The notes beneath the pieces were generated by a model, which ran no database searches, was not told where the DNA came from, and saw only the letters and a program-made list of their open reading frames with translations. Positions 37,269-45,055 of a stretch of DNA of 64,000 bases are shown here, in pieces. The DNA lies in assembly GCF_000333035.1 (NCBI RefSeq), contig NZ_BANU01000002.1:1-64000 (forward strand). The letters are read 5' to 3'. Position 1 is the stretch's first letter; every line of letters starts with the position of its first letter. The position numbers and the translations under genes are program-made. Source of the DNA: Gordonia sihwensis NBRC 108236 (GTDB taxonomy: Bacteria > Actinomycetota > Actinomycetes > Mycobacteriales > Mycobacteriaceae).

Positions 37269-38312
37269 CTACCGACGCGGGGCCGCGTCGTTGCTCTGCC
37301 ACGGCAAGTTGGCCCTGCGCGAGGCGTGCACCGGACAGTAGTGGATGGGATTGCCGCGTTCTGATTCCGGCGGAAGGTTGCGAAGCGGGCTCTCCAGCAG
37401 CGGCGCGTCGGCCGCGACACGGCCCGACAGTCGGTCGACGGCGTCCCGGCGGCGGGGATGACTCTCATAGCGCGGCGGCAGCAGCCCCATCACCGCGTTC
37501 ACCGCCTTCCCGAAGAGCCGGAACCGGCGCTCGTCGGCGGGGGTCCACGTCAACTCCATCATCTCGCGGACCGGTTCGTCGTACAGACCGGTGGTGATCC
37601 ACATGAAGAACCGCCCGACGACTCGGATCTGCTTGCGCCACAACCACATAGGCATCCACGCGCGCATCCAGGGCGGAGGCGGCAGCTGCGAGATGTCCAA
37701 CACGGTGCGCACTGCGGCATGGTCGCGGAGCACATGCCGGCACATGTGGTCCCAGTACTCGAGGAACTCCTCGTAGGTGTCGGGGCACGGACGCATGCTG
37801 ACGCCGTACTGGGCGTACCAGCCACGAGACTCCTCGAACAACGCTCGCTTGTCCGCCTCGGAGATCGGTGGGCCGAAGGCCTCGGCGCACCGGATGTTCC
37901 CGTACCAGAACGTCGCGTGCGCCCAGTAGAAGACGTCGGGATCGAGCGCGTGATAGCGCTCGCCGTTGTCCATGGTGCCTTTGATGGTGAGGTGGTAGTC
38001 GCGCACGCTGCGGCCCGTCTCCGGGGTCTGGTCGAAGACGACGCCGCTGATCGGGTAGAGCGAGCGCATGAGGCGTTCCCAGCGCTCGCCGAAGAAGTCG
38101 GAGTGATCCCAGACTCCGGCGGCGAGCTTGGGGTGCATGTTCTGCATCGAGCCCGACCACAGGCCCATCAGCATCCCCCGCCAGCTTCCGAAGTAGCGCC
38201 AGGTGACCGAGCCGGGTCCCGGAGCCGGAATGTCGGATGAGGATCGAGCGCCCGGGACGCGGCCGTTGTCGTCGAATCGCTCACTGCCGGACGGGGCTGT
38301 CACCTGGGTCAT
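37269..38312 (-). CDS. MpaB-like oxygenase (DUF2236)
   Basis: A 347-aa heme-dependent oxygenase-like protein of the MpaB/DUF2236 family (latex-clearing-protein relatives). Seen: SVTWRYFGSWRGMLMGLW, AGVWDHSDFFGERWERLMRSL, the conserved HATFWYGNIRCAEAFGPPI with a candidate heme-binding His, and WTPADERRFRLFG near the C-terminus. ATG 38312 is chosen: -35 TTGACT and -10 TAACGT 7 nt before it give a leaderless promoter. Substrate unknown; related enzymes oxidise lipids or isoprenoids. It is controlled by a TetR-like palindrome and preceded by a 16-bp tandem array. Confidence 0.85.
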   Translation of the reverse strand: MTQVTAPSGSERFDDNGRVPGARSSSDIPAPGPGSVTWRYFGSWRGMLMGLWSGSMQNMHPKLAAGVWDHSDFFGERWERLMRSLYPISGVVFDQTPETGRSVRDYHLTIKGTMDNGERYHALDPDVFYWAHATFWYGNIRCAEAFGPPISEADKRALFEESRGWYAQYGVSMRPCPDTYEEFLEYWDHMCRHVLRDHAAVRTVLDISQLPPPPWMRAWMPMWLWRKQIRVVGRFFMWITTGLYDEPVREMMELTWTPADERRFRLFGKAVNAVMGLLPPRYESHPRRRDAVDRLSGRVAADAPLLESPLRNLPPESERGNPIHYCPVHASRRANLPWQSNDAAPRR

Positions 38313-38348
38313 GAGACAAACGTTAATATCCGTCTCACCGCTAGTCAA
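38313..38348 (-). promoter_or_regulatory. Promoter and palindromic operator of the MpaB-like gene
   Basis: Reverse strand: TTGACT (38343-38348), 17-nt spacer, TAACGT (38320-38325), then 7 nt to the ATG. The inverted repeat GAGAC (38313-38317) and GTCTC (38332-38336) surrounds the -10, the position of a dimeric repressor operator of TetR type. No TetR gene is adjacent. Confidence 0.6.
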
Positions 38349-38431
38349 CGATACTGCTAGTCAACGATCTCGACAGCCAACGATCTCGACAGTCAACGCT
38401 CTCGACAGTCAACGATCTCGACAGTCAATGG
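38344..38431. repeat. 16-bp tandem repeat array upstream of the MpaB-like gene
   Basis: GTCAACGATCTCGACA and variants repeat with an exact 16-bp period starting at 38344, 38360, 38376, 38392, 38408 and a partial copy at 38424. Copies 2 to 5 agree at 14-16 of 16 positions. Read on the minus strand each copy carries TTGACT or TTGGCT, so the array is a ladder of -35-like hexamers ahead of the gene's promoter. It also abuts the end of the KipA gene. Confidence 0.85.
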
Positions 38432-38446
38432 CCCGGGGTGCGGGAC

Positions 38447-39349
38447 TCATCGCAGGACGAACCGCACCTCGTCGCCCGCCGTCAGTTGCGCTGCCCGCCA
38501 GACCGACTCCGGGTTCAGGACGGCCACCACCGGGTATCCGCCGGTCACCGGGTGGTCGGCGAGGAAGATCACCGGCTGGCCGCTCGGCGGGATCTGCACA
38601 CCGCCGAGCGGGACGCCCTCGCTGCGCATCTCCGGCAGGTCGGAGCGGTGCTCGAGCGGCGGGGCGGAGTGGGCTCGGTCCAGGCGGACTCCGACGCGGT
38701 TGCTCGCCGGCGCCACCCGCCAGCGTCCGGTCCCGAGAACTCCGACGTCGACGAGCCGGTCGTCGCGCGGTCCGGGGGCGGCGACCAGTTCGACGATGTC
38801 CGCGATGCTGCCGACGGGTGCGAGCGAGGTTGCGGGCCAGTCGTCCTCGCAGGTTCCGACGGTCAGCACGTCGCCGGCGCGCAGGGGGGCCGGGCCCAGT
38901 CCGGAGAGGGTGTCGGTGGATCGGGAACCGAGTTCCGCCGGTACATCGAACCCGCCGCGCACCGCGAGATAGTTCCGGCAGCCGCGAGACGGGGTGTGGA
39001 TGCGGATCACGCCGCCGTCGTGGACCGCGACGACGCTGTGGCTGCCGACTTCGACGCCGTCGACGGTGAGGCTGACCGCCGGGCCGGTGACCGCGATCAG
39101 CATCCGGCCCGTGGCCCGCGCCGCCCATCCGCCGAGCGTCACCTCGATCGCCGCGGCGTCCTCGGGGTTCCCGACGAGTCTGTTCGCCTGCGCGAGGGAC
39201 GGGAGGTCGGCCGCGCCGGATCGTGGTACGCCGAGATGCGCGAGGCCGGGGCGACCGAAGTCCTGAACGGTGGCGAGCGGGCCCGGAGCCTCGATGCTCA
39301 GGCGCGCCTGAGGTTGCTGTGCCGGAGTGGCCGGAGTGGGATGTGTCAC
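38447..39349 (-). CDS. pxpC: Biotin-dependent carboxyltransferase-like protein, KipA/PxpC
   Basis: A 300-aa protein of the KipA/PxpC family: [78 protein letters not shown] and [25 protein letters not shown]-like signatures are all present ([20 protein letters not shown]). With PxpB and PxpA it makes the 5-oxoprolinase complex; the pair also resembles KipI/KipA histidine-kinase regulators and allophanate hydrolase. GTG 39349 overlaps the pxpB-like stop by 4 nt. No pxpA (LamB/YcsF) gene is present in the window. Confidence 0.9.
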   Translation of the reverse strand: [300 protein letters not shown]

Positions 39350-40032
39350 GATGGCGCCTCGGTCGGCTCGAAGCGGACCGTCATTCCCGCGGTCAGCAGT
39401 GACGGCGGACGGGCCTCGCTGTCCCACATCGGCAGATCGGTGCGGCCGAGCAGGAACCAGCCGCCCGGACTGCTGCGCGGGTAGACGGCGCTGTAGCCGG
39501 CGGCGACGGCGACCGATCCCGTCGGCACGGCGGGCCGCGATTGGCCGCGGCGAGTGATGCGAGCGAGGGCGTCGGCGTCCCGAGCGCTGGTCTCGGGGCC
39601 GGGTACGAGATAGCCGAAGCCGGGCGCGAACCCCATGAACTGCACGGTCCACAGCACTCTCGAATGCGTTGCGATCAGCTGTTTCTCGGTCATTCCGGCG
39701 AGTGCTGCCGCGTCGGCGAGATCGTCGCCGTCGTACACCACCGGGATCACCAGATCCGGCGGTGAAGGAGTCGGGGAGTGCTCGTCCGGGGGAGTGAAGG
39801 ACCGCCGTGCGTCGTGGACCACCCGCAGCACCGACAACTCGTCCAAGCCGGAACCGGGTCGGGTCTCCACGAGGATCGTGTGTGCGCCGGGCACGATGTC
39901 GCACGGCATCAGGCGACCCTCGTCGAGGGCCTCGCGAAGGGCACGCGCGGTGTGTGCGGCTTCGGCTTCGGGGGCCCGGCCGGTGCTGAAGTCCAGGAGG
40001 ACGGCGTCGCTTCCCGCTCGGAGCTCTCGCAT
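39346..40032 (-). CDS. pxpB: KipI/PxpB-like carboxyltransferase subunit
   Basis: A 228-aa protein of the KipI/PxpB family (allophanate hydrolase subunit 1 fold). Seen: VIPVVYDGDDLADAAAL, THSRVLWTVQFMGFAPGFGYL with the conserved MGFxPGFxYL motif, AVPTGSVAVAAGYSAVYP and SPGGWFLLGRT. ATG 40032 is chosen over the longer opening because TACCGT lies 6 nt upstream. Its end is coupled to the KipA-like gene by a GTGA overlap. As a pair they probably act as the two subunits that open 5-oxoproline with ATP. Transcribed divergently from citrate synthase. Confidence 0.9.
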   Translation of the reverse strand: MRELRAGSDAVLLDFSTGRAPEAEAAHTARALREALDEGRLMPCDIVPGAHTILVETRPGSGLDELSVLRVVHDARRSFTPPDEHSPTPSPPDLVIPVVYDGDDLADAAALAGMTEKQLIATHSRVLWTVQFMGFAPGFGYLVPGPETSARDADALARITRRGQSRPAVPTGSVAVAAGYSAVYPRSSPGGWFLLGRTDLPMWDSEARPPSLLTAGMTVRFEPTEAPS

Positions 40033-40174
40033 TCCAACACGGTACCGACATGTGAGTAAGCTGAGCACGCGACAAGCGTCGCGGGCGCCGAGGTGACCCT
40101 CATGCGGCGTCTCAGTCGAACCACGACTAGGTTGTTACCCAGCAACTGCTCACCCGCGAGTCAAAGGGGTTTGT

Positions 40175-41485
40175 GTGTCCGTTGACAATGACGTGACCGA
40201 ACAGGCGACAGGAAAGTTCACCTACCCGGGTGGCGAGATCGACCTGCCGATCCTCAAGGCCACCGAGGGCAGCGATTCCGTCGCTCTGGGCCCGTTCCTC
40301 GCCCAGACCGGGTTGACGACCTTCGACGGGGGCTTCGTCAACACCGCGTCGACGAAGTCCGCGATCACCTATATCGACGGTGATGCGGGCATCCTGCGGT
40401 ACCGCGGTATCCCGATCGAGCAGCTGGCGGAGAAGTCCACCTTCATCGAGGTGAGCTACCTGCTGATCTACGGTGAGCTGCCGACTGCCGCGCAGTTGGA
40501 GGAGTTCGCCACCAAGATCCAGCGGCACACCCTCCTGCACGAGGACCTCAAGCGGTTCTTCGACGGCTTCCCGCGCAACGCGCACCCGATGCCGGTGGTC
40601 TCGAGTGCGGTCAACGCGCTGAGCGCCTACTACCAGGACTCGCTCGATCCGAAGGATCCCGAGCAGGTGGAGCTGGCCACGATCCGGCTCCTCGCCAAGC
40701 TGCCGACCATCGCGGCCTACGCGTACAAGAAGTCGCAGGGGCAGCCGTTCCTGTACCCGGACAACTCGCTGAGCCTGGTCGAGAACTTCCTCCGGATGAC
40801 CTTCGGCTTCCCGGCCGAGCCCTACGAGGTCGATCCTGAGGTCGCCAAGGCCCTCGACATGCTGTTCATCCTGCACGCCGATCACGAGCAGAACTGCTCG
40901 ACGTCGACGGTGCGTCTGGTGGGCTCGTCGCAGGCCAACCTCTTCACCTCCATCTCGGGCGGCATCAACGCGCTCTGGGGCCCGCTGCACGGCGGTGCCA
41001 ACCAGGCGGTACTGGAGATGCTCGACGAGATCCGCGCTTCCGGCGGCGACACCAAGGCCTTCATGACCAAGGTGAAGAACAAGGAAGACGGCGTGAAGCT
41101 CATGGGCTTCGGTCACCGCGTGTACAAGAACTACGATCCGCGTGCAGCGATCGTGAAGAAGACCGCCGATCAGATCCTCACCTCGCTGGGTGTGGAGGAC
41201 GAGCTGCTCGACATCGCGAAGGGCCTGGAAGAGGTCGCGCTGCACGACGACTACTTCGTCGAGCGCAAGCTCTACCCGAACGTGGACTTCTACACCGGCG
41301 TCATCTACCGGGCGATGGGCTTCCCGACCCGCATGTTCACCGTGCTGTTCGCTCTCGGCCGGCTGCCCGGCTGGATCGCTCACTGGCGTGAGATGCACAA
41401 CGATCCGACCACCAAGATCGGCCGTCCGCGTCAGCTGTACACCGGTTACACCGAACGTGATTACGTCCAGATGGGGGACCGCTGA
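40175..41485 (+). CDS. gltA: Citrate synthase
   Basis: A 436-aa type II (Gram-negative-like, hexameric) citrate synthase that condenses acetyl-CoA and oxaloacetate. Seen: LRYRGIPIEQLAEKSTFIEVSYLL, HADHEQNCSTSTVRLVGSSQ with the active-site His, GPLHGGANQAVLEML, KLMGFGHRVYKNYDPRA with the second catalytic His, and the catalytic Asp in YPNVDFYTG. GTG 40175 follows AAAGGGG by about 5 nt. It corresponds to M. tuberculosis GltA2 (Rv0896) by sequence and place. It is followed after 2 nt by an FKBP gene, likely in the same transcript. Confidence 0.96.
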   Translation: MSVDNDVTEQATGKFTYPGGEIDLPILKATEGSDSVALGPFLAQTGLTTFDGGFVNTASTKSAITYIDGDAGILRYRGIPIEQLAEKSTFIEVSYLLIYGELPTAAQLEEFATKIQRHTLLHEDLKRFFDGFPRNAHPMPVVSSAVNALSAYYQDSLDPKDPEQVELATIRLLAKLPTIAAYAYKKSQGQPFLYPDNSLSLVENFLRMTFGFPAEPYEVDPEVAKALDMLFILHADHEQNCSTSTVRLVGSSQANLFTSISGGINALWGPLHGGANQAVLEMLDEIRASGGDTKAFMTKVKNKEDGVKLMGFGHRVYKNYDPRAAIVKKTADQILTSLGVEDELLDIAKGLEEVALHDDYFVERKLYPNVDFYTGVIYRAMGFPTRMFTVLFALGRLPGWIAHWREMHNDPTTKIGRPRQLYTGYTERDYVQMGDR

Positions 41486-41487
41486 CC

Positions 41488-41844
41488 ATGAGCAAGCCCG
41501 AAGTCGACTTTCCGGAGGGCCCGGCCCCGACGTCGCTGGAGATCACCGACCTGGTGATCGGCGACGGTCCCGAAGCGCAGCACGGCGGCACCGTCGACGT
41601 GCACTACGTCGGCGTGGAGTTCGACTCCGGCGAGGAGTTCGACTCGTCGTGGGACCGCGGGCAGTCCGCCCGATTCCCCCTCGACGCGTTGATCCCCGGT
41701 TGGCAGGAGGGCATTCCCGGAATGAAGGTCGGCGGTCGACGCCGACTGGTGGTTCCGCCGGAGCTGGCCTACGGTCCGGCGGGCGCCGGACACCGGCTCT
41801 CGGGCAAGACCCTGATCTTCGTGATCGATCTGCTCGGCGTCTGA
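41488..41844 (+). CDS. FKBP-type peptidyl-prolyl cis-trans isomerase
   Basis: A 118-aa single FKBP domain with no signal peptide, so cytoplasmic. Seen: GGTVDVHYVGVEFDSGEEFDSSWDRG, FPLDALIPGWQEGIPGMKVGGRRRL and PELAYGPAGAGH, the standard core. It speeds proline isomerisation in folding. ATG 41488 is 2 nt after the citrate synthase stop. A strong terminator follows at 41861. This gltA-FKBP arrangement is common in Mycobacteriales. Confidence 0.94.
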   Translation: MSKPEVDFPEGPAPTSLEITDLVIGDGPEAQHGGTVDVHYVGVEFDSGEEFDSSWDRGQSARFPLDALIPGWQEGIPGMKVGGRRRLVVPPELAYGPAGAGHRLSGKTLIFVIDLLGV

Positions 41845-41860
41845 CCTCGGAATGACAGAC

Positions 41861-41892
41861 AAGGCCGCGTCGCTTCCCTGCGACGCGGCCTT
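41861..41892 (+). terminator. Terminator of the gltA-FKBP operon
   Basis: Perfect 13-bp stem, AAGGCCGCGTCGC with GCGACGCGGCCTT, loop TTCCCT, followed by CGTCGTTCC. It begins 17 nt after the FKBP stop. Confidence 0.85.
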
Positions 41893-41938
41893 CGTCGTTC
41901 CCGGACGGACCGGTCGGCGAGGCAGGCCGGAGCGGTCC

Positions 41939-42021
41939 GCTGGTTGGGCGAGTCTCGTAGTTCCGCTGGTTGAGCGAGCTTCGTAGTCCCGCTGGTTGAG
42001 CGAGCGAAGCGAGTCGAAACC
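41939..42021. repeat. Three REP-type elements upstream of the MDR gene
   Basis: Copies of GCTGGTTGAGCGAG begin at 41939, 41965 and 41991, with the last being the full 31-bp element ending GTCGAAACC at 42021. It is the same element found at 26840-27195, in forward orientation only. The last copy ends 24 nt before the Shine-Dalgarno of the next gene. Confidence 0.85.
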
Positions 42022-42055
42022 CCCACCCCCCACACCCCACACCCAAGGAGCGAAG

Positions 42056-43039
42056 ATGACATTCACCGCGATGGTGGCACGCGAGAGCGCTGACGGCATC
42101 AGCCTGGCCGCGGAGACGGTCGACGACACCTTCCTCCCTCCGGGCGAAGTGACCATCAAGGTCGAGTACTCGAGCATCAACTACAAGGACGCTTTGGCCG
42201 TCACGCCACGCGGAGGCGTGGTCCGCGAGTATCCGATCGTTCCGGGCATCGACATCGCTGGAGTGGTGAGTGAATCGACCTCACCGGAGTTCGCGCCGGG
42301 CGACCCCGTGGTCGCTCACGGCTACGACATCGGTACCGCCCGTCACGGGGGGTACGCCGAGTACGCGCGGGTCCCTGCCGACCAGGTGGTTCGTCTCGAA
42401 TCTCTCTCGACTCGGGAGGCCGCCGCGATCGGCACTGCGGGATTCACCGCGGCGATGAGTGTGAAAGCGATCTTGGACGGCGGCTATCGTCCCTCCGACT
42501 GGCCGATCCTGGTCACCGGCGCCAGCGGCGGTGTCGGTTCGGTGAGTGTGGATCTGCTCTCGAAGTTCGGTTTCGAGGTCGTCGCATCGTCGGGCAAACC
42601 CGATGCTGTGGACCTGCTCACCCGGTTGGGGGCGTCGTCGGTGATCGGCCGGCTCCCGGAGGACCCCGAGGCGCGGATCCGTCCGCTCGACAAACAGCGA
42701 TGGGCGTCGGCCGTCGACTGTGTGGGCGGAAGGACGCTCGCCTACGTTCTCAGTACTGTCCGTTACGGCGGTACTGTCGCCGCGAGCGGTCTGACCGGCG
42801 GGGCGGACCTGCCGACCACGGTGATGCCCTTCATTCTGCGCGGGGTGACCCTGGCCGGCATCGACTCGGTCCAGCTCGGCATCACCGCCCGGCGTGCCCT
42901 GTGGCAGCGACTCGAGACCGATCTGCGCCCGCAGCATCTGGATCTGCTGACCTACGAGGTGGGGCTCGACGAGTTGCCGCAGGCACTCGACCGCATTCTC
43001 GCCGGCGGAGCGACCGGTCGAGGAGTCGTCACGATCTGA
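42056..43039 (+). CDS. Acryloyl-CoA reductase-like MDR oxidoreductase (AcuI/YhdH family)
   Basis: A 327-aa zinc-independent MDR enzyme. Seen: SSINYKDALAVTPRGGVVREYPIVPGIDIAG, HGGYAEYARVPADQVV, the NADPH motif GASGGVGSVSVDLL (about 156-169), VASSGKPDAVDLLTRLGAS, AVDCVGGRTLAYVLSTVRYGGTVAASG and PFILRGVTLAGIDSV, all hallmarks of the YhdH/AcuI group, which reduces acryloyl-CoA or related enoyl compounds with NADPH. ATG 42056 has AAGGAG 5 nt upstream. The region in front is a REP cluster, so the open frame upstream of the ATG is not coding. Probably monocistronic. Confidence 0.9.
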   Translation: MTFTAMVARESADGISLAAETVDDTFLPPGEVTIKVEYSSINYKDALAVTPRGGVVREYPIVPGIDIAGVVSESTSPEFAPGDPVVAHGYDIGTARHGGYAEYARVPADQVVRLESLSTREAAAIGTAGFTAAMSVKAILDGGYRPSDWPILVTGASGGVGSVSVDLLSKFGFEVVASSGKPDAVDLLTRLGASSVIGRLPEDPEARIRPLDKQRWASAVDCVGGRTLAYVLSTVRYGGTVAASGLTGGADLPTTVMPFILRGVTLAGIDSVQLGITARRALWQRLETDLRPQHLDLLTYEVGLDELPQALDRILAGGATGRGVVTI

Positions 43040-43047
43040 CAGCCGGC

Positions 43048-43401
43048 TCAGTTGGCCGTGAGGTCGGCCCCGAACTCGAGGAACTGAACTGATCGCGCGG
43101 GATCGGTGTTCTGTTGGTTGGCGCGCAGTGCTTCGAGTTCGGTGGCGAAGACCCGCTCCACGCGCGGGCCGCCGTCGTCGCGCACGATGGCCCACACGCC
43201 CGGCTCCGCGTCGATGATCCCGGCATCCTGTTCAGGCTCCGGCGACGTGCGCGGGCGAGTGGCAGAGGCCGCGATGTCGGCCCAGGTGAGCGTGGTCCGA
43301 GGATTGTCGAGGGCTTGACGGAGCAGCTTCCGCAAGCCTTCTCCGGCTTCGCGAGCGAAGCGGTCGAAGTCGTCGGGACCGAAGTCGTTCGATGGAGCCA
43401 T
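43048..43401 (-). CDS. Unrecognised small protein
   Basis: A roughly 117-aa protein with no known domain. ATG 43401 is chosen; ATG 43410 and GTG 43419 are in frame and also possible. N-terminal DFGPDDFDRFAREAGEGLRKLLRQALDNPRTTLTWADIAA is helical, with a Pro/Glu linker (RPRTSPEPEQD), then AEPGVWAIVRDDGGPRVERVFATELEALRANQ, an alpha/beta segment that looks like a small regulatory fold. It lies between the MDR gene, with which it converges, and the frameshifted HNH gene, upstream on the same strand. Function unknown. Confidence 0.6.
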   Translation of the reverse strand: MAPSNDFGPDDFDRFAREAGEGLRKLLRQALDNPRTTLTWADIAASATRPRTSPEPEQDAGIIDAEPGVWAIVRDDGGPRVERVFATELEALRANQQNTDPARSVQFLEFGADLTAN

Positions 43402-43450
43402 GCTGTCCATCGTCCCCACGATCCGGCGCCGGCGCCAGCGGTGTGTCCGG

Positions 43451-44910
43451 TCAGGCGGCCAGGAGGGTGTCGAGGTAGTTCTCGATCCGGGATTCGCTGG
43501 GTTCGGGCGGCGGCTGCGGTTCGTGGTCCGGGAGGAGTTCGGCGTGGTGGATCTGGTTGATCCGCCATCGTCGGGCGGTGCGGTTGCCGCTGGGTCGCCA
43601 GGCGACGCGGCCGGCGTGGGGTCCGTCGATCAGGATCATCGTCTGCCATTGCCCGGGGCGGGGGCCGACGGAGCGATTGTGGCGCCCGCATGCGGCGCCG
43701 AGGTGGTCGATGTCGGTGGGTCCGCCGTCGGCCCAGTCGGGGAAGTGATGGGCTTGGGTGCGGGTGAACGGGGCGTCGCAGCCGGGGGCGGTGCAGCCGT
43801 GGTCGCGGGCGAAGAGCATCAACCGCTGCGCCCGCGACGCCAGCCGGCGACCCCGACCGAGATACAACGCCTGCCCGGCGTGGGCGGAGAAGACCGCCAG
43901 ATGCGGGGTCGCGGTAGCAGCGACCTCGATCAACTCCGCCACCGGCAGCCGAGTCCCGGTCGCGGTCAACGCCACCCCCGCCCGCTCGGCCAACTCCCGG
44001 TCGGTGACGGTGATGACCAGATCACCCGACCGCCGACCACCCCCAACACCACGGGAGGTGCGCAGCAGGGCTTGCAGACCGTCATGGGTGCGCTGCCCGG
44101 GCGTGCGAGTATCGCGTTCGACGGCGGCCGCCAGAGCGGCCGGGTCGGCCGACTCCACGGTCCCCGACGGGGAGTCCGGGTCGTCGGGATTGTTCATCCC
44201 CGGTGCCGCCCACGACGGCAGTGCCGCCTCCATTTCCGCCCGCAACGCCGGGGTCAGATACCCGCGGACTTTGCTCATCAGCCGCAGATCCTGCGGCAGG
44301 ATCGTGAAGCCGCGCAGGCGTTTGCGGTCGCGTTCGTCGGTGACGGTTCCGTCCGGATCCAGGTGCGCGAGCAGTCGGATGCCGGCGGTGCGGACTCCGG
44401 CCGGACTCAGCTCGCGCGCGACCGACGCCAGCTGTGCCTCGGCGCGTGCTCGGGTGTCGGCGTCGATGGCGGTGGGGATCTTGTCCATGACGGCGTCGAT
44501 CTCGCGGACGTGGTCGGCACCGATCGCTCCCTCGCCGACCGCGACCGCGGTCGCCGGCAGTACCGGTTCGCGGGTTTGGCCTTGCAGGTCGGTGAACCGT
44601 CCGATCCCGGCGGCGCTGACGCGCCGGCGTCGGGCGGCACCGTCACCGAGCCGCAACCCCTGCGCCAAATACTGATGCACCGACAGGTATCCGGCTTTGC
44701 GGTAGGCGCCCGGTCGGAGACCTCCACCAACACCGCGGCGTCGACACCGTCGAGACGACGATGCGTACGTTCCAATGTCTCGACGGTTTCCAGCAGGGTG
44801 TCTTCTGGGACCGCGGACAGCGGCAGGGACGCGAACTTGGTCGCCGCAGCTTCCAACAGCCGCGCGAGGGCGGCCGGGTCGTCCGGGAGCAGCACTTCTG
44901 ACGCGACCAT
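43451..44910 (-). pseudogene. 13E12/DUF222 HNH endonuclease-like gene, frameshifted
   Basis: A DUF222-HNH protein of about 485 aa interrupted by a one-base deletion near 44711. The N-terminal part from ATG 44910 (RBS AAAGGGGG) reads DDPAALARLLEAAATKF...ETLERTHRRLDGVDAAVLVEVSDR and then runs out of frame (APTAKPDTC). The expected GAYRKAGYLSVHQYLAQGL appears in the next frame, which stays open to 43451 and carries the DUF222 core (LPQDLRLMSKVRGYLTPA) and a complete HNH motif, CTAPGCDAPFTRTQAHHFPDWADGGPTD...CGRHNR. Either a recent pseudogene or a sequencing error in an otherwise intact gene. These genes occur in many copies in Gordonia-like genomes. Confidence 0.8.
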
Positions 44911-45055
44911 CGAACCCACCCCCTTTCGACCTGCACAGTGTCCGAGAACACTTCTGCTGTGTTTCTATGTTCGAATCATACCGATCCCCTCCGACAAAAC
45001 CTCCGACAGGACCTCTGGCAACCTCTGCTGCTCAAGCCGGGCGCGCAGCCTCGGC

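Noticed and set aside
38344..38431. 16-bp repeats as a CRISPR array
   Set aside because: There are no spacers: copies are directly adjacent and no cas gene is present.
44964..44980. Possible LexA box upstream of the DUF222 gene (GTTCGA)
   Set aside because: Only one half-site is present; the other half four bases away does not match TCGAAC.
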